Assembly: GCA_965222535.1 (NCBI GenBank)
Contig: OZ244957.1
Location: 496,001 to 560,000 of the forward strand
Length of the DNA: 64,000 bases
Direction: 5' to 3'
Origin: G965222535 sp965222535
Lineage (GTDB): Bacteria; Pseudomonadota; Gammaproteobacteria; HK1
Below the pieces are notes generated by a model that saw nothing but the letters and a program-made list of their open reading frames with translations, searched no databases and was not told where the DNA came from. The translations under genes were made by a program, and so were the position numbers. This document shows positions 15,331 to 24,804 of the stretch, in pieces (the first letter of the stretch is position 1; every line of letters starts with the position of its first letter).

Positions 15331-17661
15331 ATGGGCATAGAGCGCATCGCGGTGCTGGGTGCTGGGGTGATGGGCAGTGGCATCGCCGCCCAAGCCGCGA
15401 ATGCCGGCTTGTCGGTGCTGCTGTTGGATGTGGCCAGCGGCGACAGCGGAGGACACGCTGACAGCCTAGCGCGCGCTGCCGTTGCGCGCATGCAGCAACA
15501 GCATCCAGCGCCGTTCATGACGCGTGATGCGGCAAAGCGCATCACCACCGGCAGCATTGAGCACGATCTTCCGCGCATCGCCGATGTCGATTGGATCATT
15601 GAAGCGGTGGTTGAACAGACAGCGGTCAAGCGCGCCCTCTATCGCCGCATTGATGCCCTCCGCGGGCACGCTACGATCGTCTCGTCTAACACCTCAACGA
15701 TCCCGCTAAAAACCCTGACTGAAGGGATGAGCAGCGGTTTTTGCTCACATTTCCTGATCAGCCATTTTTTCAACCCGCCGCGCTATATGCGCCTGCTGGA
15801 GTTGGTGGCGCTCGATTTGACCGAGCGCCACGCGCTGGCCGCGGTGATTGACTGCGGCGATCGGCGGCTCGGCAAGAGCATCGTGCGCTGTAAGGATACG
15901 CCCGGGTTTATCGGCAACCGCATTGGCGTGTTCTGGATGCAGTGCGCGCTACTTACCGCGCTCAAGATGGGGCTTCGCGTTGAGGAAGCCGATGCCATCA
16001 TGGGAGCACCGCTCGGGATCCCGCGCAGCGGCGTGTTTGGCTTGCTCGACCTAGTTGGCATCGATCTCGTCCCGCGGGTGATCGACAGCATGCGACAGGC
16101 TTTGCCAGCGGGCGATGCACTGCACCGCTACTGCGAGCTGCCACCACTGCTTGAGCGCATGATCGCCAACGGCTATAGCGGACGTAAAGGGAAGGGCGGG
16201 TTTTATCGCTTGCAGGTTGTGGATGGCAAGCGCGTAAAACAAGCCATTGATCTGCCCAGCGGGGAATACCGCGCCCTGTCGCCGCCGCAGTTGGCCAGTC
16301 TCGCTGCGGCGACCCATGGCGGGATGGAGGCGTTGGTCGGCTGCGATGATCGCGGTGGTCGCTATGCCACTGAGGTGCTAACAGCGACGCTGCATTACGC
16401 CGCTTCAATTGGCGAGACCATTGCCGATGATATTGCCGCTATCGATCAGGCGATGCGCTTAGGCTACAACTGGAAATACGGGCCGTTTGAGATGATCGAT
16501 AGGCTGGGAGGCGATTGGCTAAGCGCCCGCTGTCAGGAACGCGATCTGGCGGTGCCAGCGAGCCTCGCCTTGGCGCGGCGCCTTAGCGGCTACTATCGAG
16601 TGAGCAACCAGCAGCCGCAATGCTTGGCTGCAAACGGACGCTACCGTGATCTGCAAAGCCCCCCCGGGATCTTGCGTCTTGCTGATGTGAAACGGCGTAC
16701 GTCGCCGATCGCGACCACTGCCGCAGCCAGTCTGTGGGATGCTGGCGATGGCGTTGCGGTTCTCGAGATCCATCGCAAGATGAACGTCATCGACCACGCA
16801 GTGCTGGATTTTATATGGCATGGGATCGACTGCGTGCGTCGTCAACAGCGTGCTTTGGTGATCTATAACGACAGTGAGCAATTTTCCGCTGGAGCGGATC
16901 TGAAAAACCTGCTGGCGGCTGTTGATGGCGCACAATGGGAGCACATTAAAACCACTGTTGCAAAAGGGCAGGCGACGTATAAAGCGTTGCGTTATGCGCC
17001 GTTCCCGGTTGTCGGGGCACCGTCTGGGATCGCGTTAGGCGGCGGTTGTGAGTTGTTATTGCATTGCGATGCGGTTCAGGCACACGCCGAGACCTACTGC
17101 GGTCTGGTGGAATTGGGCGTCGGCTTGATCCCTGCCTGGGGCGGTTGCGCGTCGCTGCTCGCTACCTGCGTTGATCGCGTTGGCGAAAGCGCCGGGCCAA
17201 TGCCAGCGGTATTGAAAGCATTTACCACCATCGCCACCGCGACGATGTCAACTTCAGCGTTGCATGCCGCAGAGCTGGGGTTGTTTGGCGGCGATTATGG
17301 GATCACGATGAACCGCGATCGCGTTCTTGCGGACGCGAAAGCAAAGGCGATCGCGTTGTGCGCCGGTTATCGTGTGCCGCCACAACGCAGCTGGCTGCTG
17401 CCGGGCCGAGCGGGGCAGGCAGCACTTGATATGCTCATCCATACGCAGCAGCTGGTCGGCAAGGCAAGCGCCTATGACGCCGCGATCGCCAGTGAATTGA
17501 GTACCGTGTTGAGTGGCGGCGATGCCGATGTGACGGCGATGGTTGCCGAAGATCAGATCTACGCCTTGGAACAAGCAGCGCTGATGTCGCTGGTCCGCCA
17601 ACCCAAGACGCGCGATCGGATTGTCCATCTGCTGACCAGCGGCAAACCACTGCGCAATTGA
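15331..17661 (+). CDS. Bifunctional 3-hydroxyacyl-CoA dehydrogenase / enoyl-CoA hydratase (FadN-type)
   Basis: 776 residues combining two beta-oxidation steps. The N-terminal half is 3-hydroxyacyl-CoA dehydrogenase: NAD-binding VLGAGVMGSGIAA (8-20), SSNTSTIPL, the substrate-binding HFFNPPRYMRLLELV, and CKDTPGFIGNR. The C-terminal third is a crotonase: FSAGADLKNLL, SGIALGGGCELLLHCD and VELGVGLIPAWGG. The dehydrogenase-first order is that of FadN/YusL proteins, opposite to E. coli FadB. With the preceding thiolase it would complete three steps of the spiral. Start ATG 15331 is preceded by GTAAGGG. Confidence 0.93.
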   Translation: MGIERIAVLGAGVMGSGIAAQAANAGLSVLLLDVASGDSGGHADSLARAAVARMQQQHPAPFMTRDAAKRITTGSIEHDLPRIADVDWIIEAVVEQTAVKRALYRRIDALRGHATIVSSNTSTIPLKTLTEGMSSGFCSHFLISHFFNPPRYMRLLELVALDLTERHALAAVIDCGDRRLGKSIVRCKDTPGFIGNRIGVFWMQCALLTALKMGLRVEEADAIMGAPLGIPRSGVFGLLDLVGIDLVPRVIDSMRQALPAGDALHRYCELPPLLERMIANGYSGRKGKGGFYRLQVVDGKRVKQAIDLPSGEYRALSPPQLASLAAATHGGMEALVGCDDRGGRYATEVLTATLHYAASIGETIADDIAAIDQAMRLGYNWKYGPFEMIDRLGGDWLSARCQERDLAVPASLALARRLSGYYRVSNQQPQCLAANGRYRDLQSPPGILRLADVKRRTSPIATTAAASLWDAGDGVAVLEIHRKMNVIDHAVLDFIWHGIDCVRRQQRALVIYNDSEQFSAGADLKNLLAAVDGAQWEHIKTTVAKGQATYKALRYAPFPVVGAPSGIALGGGCELLLHCDAVQAHAETYCGLVELGVGLIPAWGGCASLLATCVDRVGESAGPMPAVLKAFTTIATATMSTSALHAAELGLFGGDYGITMNRDRVLADAKAKAIALCAGYRVPPQRSWLLPGRAGQAALDMLIHTQQLVGKASAYDAAIASELSTVLSGGDADVTAMVAEDQIYALEQAALMSLVRQPKTRDRIVHLLTSGKPLRN

Positions 17662-17666
17662 ACGTG

Positions 17667-17692
17667 CTGGAGCACTGCCAAACGTGCTCCAG
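17667..17692 (+). terminator. Hairpin after the beta-oxidation operon
   Basis: Perfect 9-bp inverted repeat ctggagcac / gtgctccag with an 8-nt loop, beginning 5 bp after the stop codon. No T-tract follows, so termination or mRNA 3' protection is inferred from position. Confidence 0.5.
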
Positions 17693-17824
17693 TCATGCTC
17701 TCGGCACAGCCGGCGGTATGGTACAATTTGCTACGCTTTGCCTTAGAGGGCACCATAAGGCGTCATATTGGCAGACAATCAAGGGTTTGAACTGGGTTTT
17801 ATTCAGCGATAAGGAAGGAGTGTT

Positions 17825-19240
17825 ATGGAACATTTTGACGTGGTTGTGATCGGTGCCGGCCCTGGCGGGTATGTGGCTGCCATTCGATGCGCGCAACTGG
17901 GTATGAATACCGCTTGCATTGATTCCCGGGTCAGCGCCGATGGTGCGCAGACACTCGGTGGTACGTGTCTGAACGTCGGCTGCATTCCTTCCAAGGCATT
18001 GCTCGATTCGTCATATCATTACTACAGTTTGACCCACTCACTGCCGGCTCATGGCGTGCTGGTTAGCGATGCACGTATCGATCTTGGCAAGATGATGGGG
18101 CGTAAAAACAAAATTGTAGCGGCATTGACCGAGGGCATCGCTGGGCTGCTGCGTAAAAACAAGGTGCGTGCGTTTGCCGGCAGCGCGGCGCTCCTTGGCG
18201 ATAGCAAAGTCGAGGTAAGCGCTGCCGACGGGTCTGTTCAGCAGTTATCCGCGACGCACATCATTGTCGCTACTGGCTCAGCGGCGGTACAAATTCCAGT
18301 GGCCGCGGTTGACGGCGAGCGCATCGTCGATAATGTTGGAGCGCTAGCATTTGATAGCATACCGCAGCGTTTGGCGGTGATTGGCGCTGGGGTGATTGGC
18401 CTTGAACTCGGCAGCGTCTGGTGTCGTCTCGGTGCTGAGGTGACTCTACTTGAGGCGTTGCCCGATTTTCTCCCTACGGCGGATCAAAAGATCGCCGCCA
18501 CAGCCCTGCAGTCGCTGCGTAAGCAAGGCCTTAAGATCCACCTCGGTAGCAGGGTCAGTAGTACCCGGCTGAGCGATACAGGCGTGCAGGTTGATTATCA
18601 GCAGGGGAATGAGCAACGGCAGCTTACGGTTGATCGCCTCATCGTTGCGGCTGGCAGGTACGCTTTGACCACTGGACTACAACCACAACGCGCCGGCGTC
18701 GCGGTGGATGATCGCGGTCGCATTGAGGTCGATGACTCCTGCCGCACCAGCGCCGCCAATATATGGGCGATTGGCGATGCGGTGCGCGGCCCGATGCTGG
18801 CACATAAGGCATCCGAAGAGGGGATCGCCGTCGCCGAACGCATTGCCGGTCAGCAGCCGCAGCTTGATCACCACCTGATTCCGTGGGTGATCTACACCCA
18901 TCCTGAAATTGCTTGGGTCGGCGATACCGAGCATAGCGCAAAGCAAGCCGGAGTTGAGGTACGCACGGGTAGTTTCCCTTACCGGGCAGTAGGGCGAGCG
19001 CTGAGCGCCGGTGACGCCGAAGGGTTGGTCAAAATCGTTGCCTGCGCAAAAACCGACCGCATCCTCGGGGTGCATATATTCGGCAACCAAGCATCCGAAT
19101 TGGTTGCCGAAGCGGTAACTGCAATGACTTTTCATGCCAGCAGCGAGGACTTGGCGCGCACCATTCATGCGCATCCGACTTTGAGCGAGGCGCTGCACGA
19201 AGCGGCTTTGGCGGTCGATGGGAGGGCGATCCACATTTGA
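17825..19240 (+). CDS. lpdA: Dihydrolipoyl dehydrogenase (E3)
   Basis: 471-residue flavoprotein that re-oxidises dihydrolipoamide in 2-oxoacid dehydrogenase complexes or the glycine cleavage system, passing electrons to NAD. The FAD-binding VVIGAGPGGYVAAIRCAQLG leads into the redox disulfide GGTCLNVGCIPSKALL (Cys48, Cys53). A second dinucleotide motif is VIGAGVIGLELGSVW, and the C-terminal HAHPTLSEALHEA carries the catalytic His-Glu pair. A strong ribosome-binding site (aaggaaggag) precedes the ATG. No E1 or E2 gene is in the window, so it is likely shared between complexes. Confidence 0.95.
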   Translation: MEHFDVVVIGAGPGGYVAAIRCAQLGMNTACIDSRVSADGAQTLGGTCLNVGCIPSKALLDSSYHYYSLTHSLPAHGVLVSDARIDLGKMMGRKNKIVAALTEGIAGLLRKNKVRAFAGSAALLGDSKVEVSAADGSVQQLSATHIIVATGSAAVQIPVAAVDGERIVDNVGALAFDSIPQRLAVIGAGVIGLELGSVWCRLGAEVTLLEALPDFLPTADQKIAATALQSLRKQGLKIHLGSRVSSTRLSDTGVQVDYQQGNEQRQLTVDRLIVAAGRYALTTGLQPQRAGVAVDDRGRIEVDDSCRTSAANIWAIGDAVRGPMLAHKASEEGIAVAERIAGQQPQLDHHLIPWVIYTHPEIAWVGDTEHSAKQAGVEVRTGSFPYRAVGRALSAGDAEGLVKIVACAKTDRILGVHIFGNQASELVAEAVTAMTFHASSEDLARTIHAHPTLSEALHEAALAVDGRAIHI

Positions 19241-19273
19241 TCAGCACCGCCGCTGACCTAGCAGTAAGTATAT

Positions 19274-19318
19274 AGGGCACCTTGGAAAGCCAGCGAAGCT
19301 AGTTTTCCAAGGTGCCCT
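19274..19318 (+). repeat. R1 terminal hairpin only, with compensated stem
   Basis: agggcaccttggaaa facing tttccaaggtgccct, loop around agcgaagct. Relative to the common stem (cctcgaaa/tttcgagg) both arms have changed together (ccttggaaa/tttccaagg). Located 33 bp after lpdA, so a terminator role is plausible. Confidence 0.8.
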
Positions 19319-19354
19319 ACTGGAAAACCACTGTCATACATTATGGAGTCACGT

Positions 19355-19651
19355 ATGAACGAAACTACACGCACCGCGATCGAAGCCGCCGCGTTTCGCC
19401 GCCTGGTAGGGCATTTGCGCGAACACCCTAGCGTACAAAACATTGATCTGATGAACCTAGCCGGTTTTTGCCGCAATTGCCTAGCGAAATGGTATCGCGC
19501 CGAGGCCTCATCACGAGGGGTGTCAATGGGCTACGAGGATGCGCGCGAGATTATCTACGACATGCCCTATGCCGACTGGAAGCAGCACTATCAGACCAGC
19601 GCCACCGCGGCGCAACAAGCTGCTTATACTGCGGCAAAGCCCAAGGAATAG
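19355..19651 (+). CDS. DUF1244 family protein
   Basis: 98 residues. The core FRRLVGHLREHPSVQNIDLMNLAGFCRNCLAKWYRAEA and the following DAREIIYDMPYADWKQHYQ are the DUF1244 signature. The pair of cysteines in FCRNC may matter, but the function of the family is not established to my knowledge. Start is the ATG at 19355 (MNETTRT), 7 nt after GGAG. Its stop overlaps a potential GTG start of bamD by one base, so the two are probably co-transcribed. Confidence 0.87.
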   Translation: MNETTRTAIEAAAFRRLVGHLREHPSVQNIDLMNLAGFCRNCLAKWYRAEASSRGVSMGYEDAREIIYDMPYADWKQHYQTSATAAQQAAYTAAKPKE

Positions 19652-19671
19652 TGCAGTCGTTGCACCGGGAT

Positions 19672-20460
19672 ATGCGGTTAGGCAACCCCTTGCGGCTTTG
19701 GTCACAGCACTTGCTACTGCTGCTGTTGTTGGCGCTGTTTCTGGGAGGTTGTGCTTCTTGGGATCGCCGTGACCCTACCAAAGGCTGGTCGGCACAGCAA
19801 TTGTATGACAGCGCCAAGGATTTGCTGGAGTTCGGCGACTACGAGAAAGCCATTGATTATTATAGTAAGCTGAATACCCGCTACCCCATTGGCACTCTCG
19901 CACAGCAGGGGATGCTGGATGTCGCCTATGCCTATTATAAGTTTGATAAGCCGGCAAAGGCGATCATTGCTATCAATCGCTTCATCAAACTGTATCCGCG
20001 CCATAAAAACGTTGATTATGCCTACTATCTTAAAGGTTTAGTCAACGATAAAGGGAATCAGGGGTTCCTCCATAAATTATTCGCCACCGATCGCTCAGCG
20101 CGCGATAATACCTCGGTGCTGGCCGCATTTCGCGCATTCTCGGTGCTGGTCAATCAATTTCCCGAGAGCCGCTATGCTGAACATGCGCGTAGCCGCATGC
20201 GCGTACTGCGCAATATCATCGCCGGGCACGAGTTGAACGTCGCCAATTTCTATCATGAGCGAGGGGCGTATATCGCCGCTGTCAATCGCGCTCAGTTCGT
20301 CCTAAAAAACTACCAGCGTACAAGGGCGATCCCGGATGCGCTTATCGTCCTCGCTAAAAGCTACAAGAAGTTGGCACTTGCCGAGAAATATGCCGATACA
20401 GTACGCCTGATAACCCTCAATTATCCTGACCGATTGCCTGAGTTGGCAGCGGAATCCTGA
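19672..20460 (+). CDS. bamD: Outer membrane protein assembly factor BamD
   Basis: 262-residue outer-membrane lipoprotein of the BAM complex, which folds beta-barrel proteins into the outer membrane. A leucine-rich signal peptide ends in the lipobox LFLGGC, followed by five TPR-like helical repeats (AQQLYDSAKDLLEFGDYEKAI, YPIGTLAQQGMLDVAYAYYKF, IAAVNRAQFVLKNYQ and others). I chose ATG 19672 because it gives a normal signal peptide; a GTG at 19651 in the same frame is possible. The R2/dxs duplication begins about 70 bp downstream. Confidence 0.93.
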   Translation: MRLGNPLRLWSQHLLLLLLLALFLGGCASWDRRDPTKGWSAQQLYDSAKDLLEFGDYEKAIDYYSKLNTRYPIGTLAQQGMLDVAYAYYKFDKPAKAIIAINRFIKLYPRHKNVDYAYYLKGLVNDKGNQGFLHKLFATDRSARDNTSVLAAFRAFSVLVNQFPESRYAEHARSRMRVLRNIIAGHELNVANFYHERGAYIAAVNRAQFVLKNYQRTRAIPDALIVLAKSYKKLALAEKYADTVRLITLNYPDRLPELAAES

Positions 20461-20532
20461 CGCCGGTTAGTGGCACCGAAATAACTGCTGGAAGGGGCAT
20501 TGCTCCCATTCAGAGCCCTGCCCCCTCCACTG

Positions 20533-20914
20533 CCAGAGCGTTCACCCACCCTCGGTCCTGCACGGCGTCGAGGCGAGGCCGCAGGAGATCCTGGGGTTAG
20601 GGGTTTGGGGGAAGAGAGTACCGCGTTTAGAGGTGCTAAACACGCCTGTGTTTTTAATCTTTAATAAGGAGCGCCTAACGGCGCATCGTTCGCTGACCGG
20701 CATAGACCGGTCAGCGGCACCATGAAATTACCGCTGGAGGGTTCTTCTTCTCCGATACATCGGCGCATTGCCAATAGCAGGCTTCCCCCAATACAAACGT
20801 CGTTACCCTCCTTATTCTCCTCAACAGCACAAGCTATGCTTGGCTGTTTGCGGATTAAAATATTAAAAGATCCCAGAGCCCTCGCCCTAAGACTTTCTGA
20901 GCAATGGGATCAGA
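20533..20914 (+). repeat. Long R2-type repeat, left copy flanking the methyltransferase cassette
   Basis: From ccagagcgttcacccaccct, through gcgtcgaggcgagg, cctggggttaggggtttggg, taaggagcgcctaacgg, cgctgaccggcatagaccg and ggcttcccccaatac, to a hairpin at 20819-20853 (loop tat) and attaaaatattaaaag. It is nearly identical to 25021-25424. The two copies bracket 4 kb of AT-rich DNA. Confidence 0.92.
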
Positions 20915-20996
20915 TCAATCGCTTGACGGCTTGAGATGGTTACTAATAAAACGCTGCACTGAGGCGACGATCCCAGCACGGTCAAAACCAGCTTCG
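20915..20996 (-). pseudogene. Duplicated 3' end of dxs
   Basis: About 80 bp matching the last codons and stop of dxs (intact copy 25425-25506). It reads tcaatcgcttgacggcttg then agatggttactaataaa, followed by a diverging stretch. Several substitutions separate it from the intact copy and similarity fades near 20996. It follows the left long repeat exactly as the true dxs end follows the right one. Confidence 0.9.
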
Positions 20997-21034
20997 CTAA
21001 CTTTTTGAGATGCTCTCTTGGGGTATCCCGCCAG

Positions 21035-22585
21035 TCATCTGCCCGTCTCCATTTCTCCCAGCGCCTTGTTGGGAATTTTTATTTGTTGAAAAGTTTTTTC
21101 AAGCCACAGAGGAATTACGTTGGTCTCTCTAAATTCCAAGAGAGCTTCTTGGATTCGATCTTGAGGAATAGTATTAAAAAACTCAGTTGTCGGAACTAGC
21201 GCATCATTAATATCATTTGGTTCAAATTTATCAAGCGCATCACCATATTTACGAGAAGCGAGAGCAACAATATCCCTACCAACGTTTGATGATAGGTATA
21301 AAAATAGGTGTTCTTGATAATTGGCTCCGAACAAGTTTGGCTGAAATCCGTGATAACAAGTTAAATTTAGAGCGCCGCTTCTATTCCGAATTATTTTATA
21401 ACCACCTCGAGAAAATACACCTAAGAGAAGAGGAGAAGATTCTCGTGCCTCAGTCTTATACCATGGGCTTCTATTTTTAGTGAGGAAGCGCCGATGGTAT
21501 CTTTTTGACTCTCCATCCCTGATGTATGACTCCGCTTTTCTTGAAAGCTTGCCGTTGACTGAGAAAAGGAAGACGGGACGGTCCTGATTCTTGAGGAGAT
21601 CGAAGTCATCTGATTCAAAGAATGCTCCTTTTATCTGAGAACTACGTGTAATGCAAGGCACGCAATCTCTTTCTTCATCCAGATTCAGCATCGAAATCTT
21701 CGTTCGATTCAATGAGAAGAATTCATTCGCCCCTGTAGCAATGCCACGGCTAAAACGCCCATAGAATTTAAGTGGCATCGTAATACTAGAATCTACTTCA
21801 AAATCATTATTCTGAAAAAAAGGAAGCCACTTTTTTGTTGGATCGATGTTATTCTGGCTAACCTCAGAAATAGGATCAGCATCGCTGAATCTATCAAGGA
21901 TTTCCAAATTGTCGAACGAGTAGAAATTTACAGACGAGTGCTTCTTTGATCTATCAAACAAAATGATTCCAACAGATGTCGTTGCATCCGGAAATATCTC
22001 CTTTTCACAATCAAAACTGATAATCCCAAATAAATGCTTTTTCTCCAGAAGTTGTTTCTTAACTTGTGTTCCATACCCTGTATTAAGAAACTCTAGCGGC
22101 ATAATGTAGGCCAAGCGCCCTCCTTGCTCCAATTCACTTAACGACTTAATTAGGAATGCCGAAGCTGTATTTGTATATCCCGATAATTTTACTCCAAGAT
22201 GCTCTTGGAACTCTTGGAGCACAGCATCTCGATTGAGAAATTTCTGGAACCGCATGTAAGGGGGATTGCAGACAATGTTTTTATTTTTAATACCCCAAGT
22301 ATGAAGATAATCTCCTTGGTTAATATCCACCTTTTGATCTCCAGACGACTTTCGCCAGAATCTTATTATTTCTGGATCTAATTCCATCGCGGCGAACGAA
22401 TTTTTGTAGCTATCAGGAGTCTGAGCGTAAAACGCACCTAGACCGAACGCAGGGTCAAAGACGTGACCAATACCAGATGAGCTTACCCAGCGAACCATAA
22501 ATCGCGCCACAGAAGGATGAGTAAAAAATTGACCGAATTTCTTCCGGTGCGCTTCACTGACATGCTCTGTGTAATCAGATATCAT
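21035..22585 (-). CDS. Adenine-N6 DNA methyltransferase (Eco57I/TaqI-like)
   Basis: 516-residue gamma-type N6-adenine methyltransferase. Motif X is KKFGQFFTHPSVARFM; motif I is VFDPAFGLGAF (more usually DPAxGxGxF); the catalytic motif IV is NIVCNPPYMRF; and MPLEFLNTGYG follows. The C-terminal half (from about residue 260) would be the target-recognition domain, ending with HLFLYLSSNVGRDIVALASRKYGDALDKFEPNDI, as in TaqI-like enzymes. No endonuclease gene is recognisable nearby, so it may be an orphan modifier or the remaining half of a restriction-modification pair. The region is AT-rich compared with dxs, which suggests transfer. Confidence 0.85.
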   Translation of the reverse strand: MISDYTEHVSEAHRKKFGQFFTHPSVARFMVRWVSSSGIGHVFDPAFGLGAFYAQTPDSYKNSFAAMELDPEIIRFWRKSSGDQKVDINQGDYLHTWGIKNKNIVCNPPYMRFQKFLNRDAVLQEFQEHLGVKLSGYTNTASAFLIKSLSELEQGGRLAYIMPLEFLNTGYGTQVKKQLLEKKHLFGIISFDCEKEIFPDATTSVGIILFDRSKKHSSVNFYSFDNLEILDRFSDADPISEVSQNNIDPTKKWLPFFQNNDFEVDSSITMPLKFYGRFSRGIATGANEFFSLNRTKISMLNLDEERDCVPCITRSSQIKGAFFESDDFDLLKNQDRPVFLFSVNGKLSRKAESYIRDGESKRYHRRFLTKNRSPWYKTEARESSPLLLGVFSRGGYKIIRNRSGALNLTCYHGFQPNLFGANYQEHLFLYLSSNVGRDIVALASRKYGDALDKFEPNDINDALVPTTEFFNTIPQDRIQEALLEFRETNVIPLWLEKTFQQIKIPNKALGEMETGR

Positions 22586-22595
22586 TGATGATGTC

Positions 22596-22880
22596 TTGCT
22601 GAAATATTACTGGATCCAAGTATCCGTGTCCTCCCTCAAAAGTCACCTAAAAAAGAAGTCTTCCACGATCAAGTTCTTTAATGGGAGCTTTATGTTCAGG
22701 CATATCGATTCTAGCCAATATTTCCTTCCCGACTTCGACATTGATCTTGATCGTGGTTTTTCGCTGATTTTTAACATCTCTTTCTACGCAGAAAACCGAA
22801 TCCTCTTTCTTGGAGTCGGAGAATATGCTAAGAATAGAGGATGGCTACAGACGGGTACACAATGTGCCGGCACGGAATAG
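22596..22880 (+). CDS. Hypothetical protein, 94 residues, doubtful
   Basis: A short open frame divergent from the methyltransferase, with starts only 10 bp apart. Sequence includes KFFNGSFMFRHIDSSQYFLPDF and FNISFYAENRILFLGVGEY. No family recognised and no clear ribosome-binding site. In AT-rich DNA a frame of this size can occur by chance; it might also be a remnant of a lost restriction partner. Confidence 0.25.
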   Translation: MLKYYWIQVSVSSLKSHLKKKSSTIKFFNGSFMFRHIDSSQYFLPDFDIDLDRGFSLIFNISFYAENRILFLGVGEYAKNRGWLQTGTQCAGTE

Positions 22881-24200
22881 CTATATTTTGAGACTGGAAA
22901 TTATGCTATAAACCCATAACGCTGATGCTGGCCATCCAATAAAAGACAATACAATTAATACTATCAAACCGATAGATAAAACTTTGTCATCATCTTTAAG
23001 GATTATTCCTTGCAAGGCGTTACAGATATTCAAAAATGTTCTTAAAATTAAATTACCTAAAATACGACCACCTATAAAAAGCACAAATGGCCAATACCAA
23101 GTCACTTGAGTATAATAATAAATCAGCAAACCCCAGTAACTTATAGAGGCCGATAAGATTGATAAACTCGAAATAATGTAAAAACACTCAGATGATCCTC
23201 TACTATAAGGATGTTGATGCATAACGTGAGTGATTAAAAAGATATAAAATAATACCCAAGCCATAAGTAAATTTAGCGGAAATTGATTAGGCATGGAAAA
23301 TTTAGAAAATAACAATAAAATTGTTTCATATCCATATAATAATTCGGTTCCAAAAAATAGAGCTAACCCACAAGTAAGTGTTATATATAAATTAGTGGAT
23401 ATCCAAAATAATTGTTTATTTATAACGATGCTTGATTTAAGGATGAATTTTTTTTCTTCCATATATTTTAAATGACCATAGTTTGTAATTATCCAGAAAA
23501 AAAAATAAAAACTAGGATTATAATTAATCCATATTATGAAGAAAGCTGAAGGCATAGATAATATTATGAAAATAGGAAGTTTAATCCAATTATTGAGAGT
23601 AGCTCCATGTACTATATTCATAATAAAAATACTTAAAACTATGAATACAACTGCAGTATTTAAAAGCCATTTTAATATTTCTTTATAGGCAACAAAATCC
23701 TCCTTCCACCACCAGCCAAGAAACAGCAACAGAAACAATAGAAAAATCAGTGATGCGACAGTATCCAGATATCTGTCATTTGTTTTCTTCAGTCGTGGAT
23801 GGATGACAAATACGAAATACCCCGAACATACGATCATGATTCCTAACAAAATAGAGTTGAATACATAAAGAAAGCTTCGGCCCATCTCGTATGAAATACC
23901 GCTCATTATCAAGGCAAGAACCGTTAAAATACTCAAGACAAACCAGAGTATCTGTGCTAACAAAATAGAAATGAGTGATTTCTTGATGAGTTGGGTTTTG
24001 CCCTTATATACAAGTACGGTTGCCAGTAGGAGTGAAGGAGGCAGAAAAATGAGATAGTCGACATTACTGGACAGAGCCCCAGTGCTTGCGTAAATAGCAC
24101 CTTGTGTCATGCTCCAAATACCGCCCACAAGAAACGTAAGGACGCACCAAGTGGCCAACCCCCACAGTACACTGAAGAAAACTTTCTTCATCACATACAT
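22881..24200 (-). CDS. Polytopic membrane protein of unknown function in the methyltransferase cassette
   Basis: About 439 residues with roughly twelve hydrophobic segments and few charged loops, so an integral inner-membrane protein. I do not recognise a family. It is strongly AT-biased (many Ile, Phe, Tyr, Lys codons) like the neighbouring methyltransferase and unlike the flanking dxs and bamD genes. Start is uncertain: ATG 24200, ATG 24191 (MKKVFFSV) or a TTG at 24209 that has the best-spaced AGGA. It follows a 44-codon frame ending at 24216. Confidence 0.6.
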   Translation of the reverse strand: MYVMKKVFFSVLWGLATWCVLTFLVGGIWSMTQGAIYASTGALSSNVDYLIFLPPSLLLATVLVYKGKTQLIKKSLISILLAQILWFVLSILTVLALIMSGISYEMGRSFLYVFNSILLGIMIVCSGYFVFVIHPRLKKTNDRYLDTVASLIFLLFLLLFLGWWWKEDFVAYKEILKWLLNTAVVFIVLSIFIMNIVHGATLNNWIKLPIFIILSMPSAFFIIWINYNPSFYFFFWIITNYGHLKYMEEKKFILKSSIVINKQLFWISTNLYITLTCGLALFFGTELLYGYETILLLFSKFSMPNQFPLNLLMAWVLFYIFLITHVMHQHPYSRGSSECFYIISSLSILSASISYWGLLIYYYTQVTWYWPFVLFIGGRILGNLILRTFLNICNALQGIILKDDDKVLSIGLIVLIVLSFIGWPASALWVYSIISSLKI

Positions 24201-24215
24201 CCAAAACAAGTTGTC

Positions 24216-24350
24216 CTATTGATGCCTCTCGCCATGTGTTTTATTTTCATCATGAATTTTATTCTTATTGCGCCCAATTAACTCATCAAGATTAACTCTT
24301 GACAGGAACTTTTGAGGGTTAAATAAAGTATGCCAGTTTTCCGCATCCAT
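24216..24350 (-). CDS. Small charged protein (44 residues), unknown
   Basis: From ATG 24350: MDAENWHTLFNPQKFLSR, then NLDELIGRNKNKIHDENKTHG. It lies 15 bp upstream of the membrane protein on the same strand. It may be the surviving start of a larger gene or a small partner. A 10-bp palindrome (24370-24401) and repeat-like DNA lie immediately upstream. Confidence 0.35.
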   Translation of the reverse strand: MDAENWHTLFNPQKFLSRVNLDELIGRNKNKIHDENKTHGERHQ

Positions 24351-24369
24351 CTGATTATTTCTTTTGACA

Positions 24370-24401
24370 GCTAACGCCGGCATGAGCGGCGCGGCGTTAG
24401 C
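24370..24401. repeat. Palindrome gctaacgccg / cggcgttagc
   Basis: Perfect 10-bp arms separated by 12 nt, in GC-rich DNA that breaks the AT-rich cassette. It is followed by an R2-like stretch (ggctggagggaactcg) and an R1 head fragment at 24491-24540. Confidence 0.6.
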
Positions 24402-24490
24402 CGCGTCTGGCGAAGGCCGTAGGCTGGAGGGAACTCGATACAGAACACCTAGGCTCAAGCCGTGCTGTTTTTTTGTTGTTTCTGTTGAAC

Positions 24491-24540
24491 ACATCGAAAA
24501 CCCTGAAATGGGATGGAGGTTAGGGGGCGTTACTATAATC
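24491..24540 (+). repeat. R1 head fragment
   Basis: acatcgaaaaccctgaaatg, ggatggaggttagggggcg: the first third of R1 only. It overlaps the 3' end of the small lipoprotein candidate. Confidence 0.6.
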
Positions 24541-24804
24541 AATTTCGTAAGCCCCCATAGGCGCTTCAATAGCCCCCACTCCCTTCGCCAGAGCCATCGC
24601 CACCGGAGTCGGTGCTGCTGTCTTGGTAAGTGCACAAATATGCTGAAGTGCTGTCATCGGATTTTTTGTGCATGCACAACCCGCCATGCCAAGCAAAACC
24701 AGCCCTACCCCTAATACCTTTATCAGTAATTTTACTACACCCTCCTCGGGAGCAATTGTTATCCCGTTGTTTGCCAGTGAACAACACAAAAGCACTAACG
24801 ACAT
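24520..24804 (-). CDS. Candidate small lipoprotein
   Basis: About 94 residues from ATG 24804. A hydrophobic stretch LLIKVLGVGLVLLGMAGC ends in a lipobox-like LGMAGC, followed by an Ala-rich tail (TKTAAPTPVAMALAKGVGAIEAP). The hydrophobic segment sits rather far in, and a start closer to it (after gaggag near 24752) would need a rare codon. The last codons overlap an R1 fragment. No family recognised. Confidence 0.35.
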   Translation of the reverse strand: MSLVLLCCSLANNGITIAPEEGVVKLLIKVLGVGLVLLGMAGCACTKNPMTALQHICALTKTAAPTPVAMALAKGVGAIEAPMGAYEIDYSNAP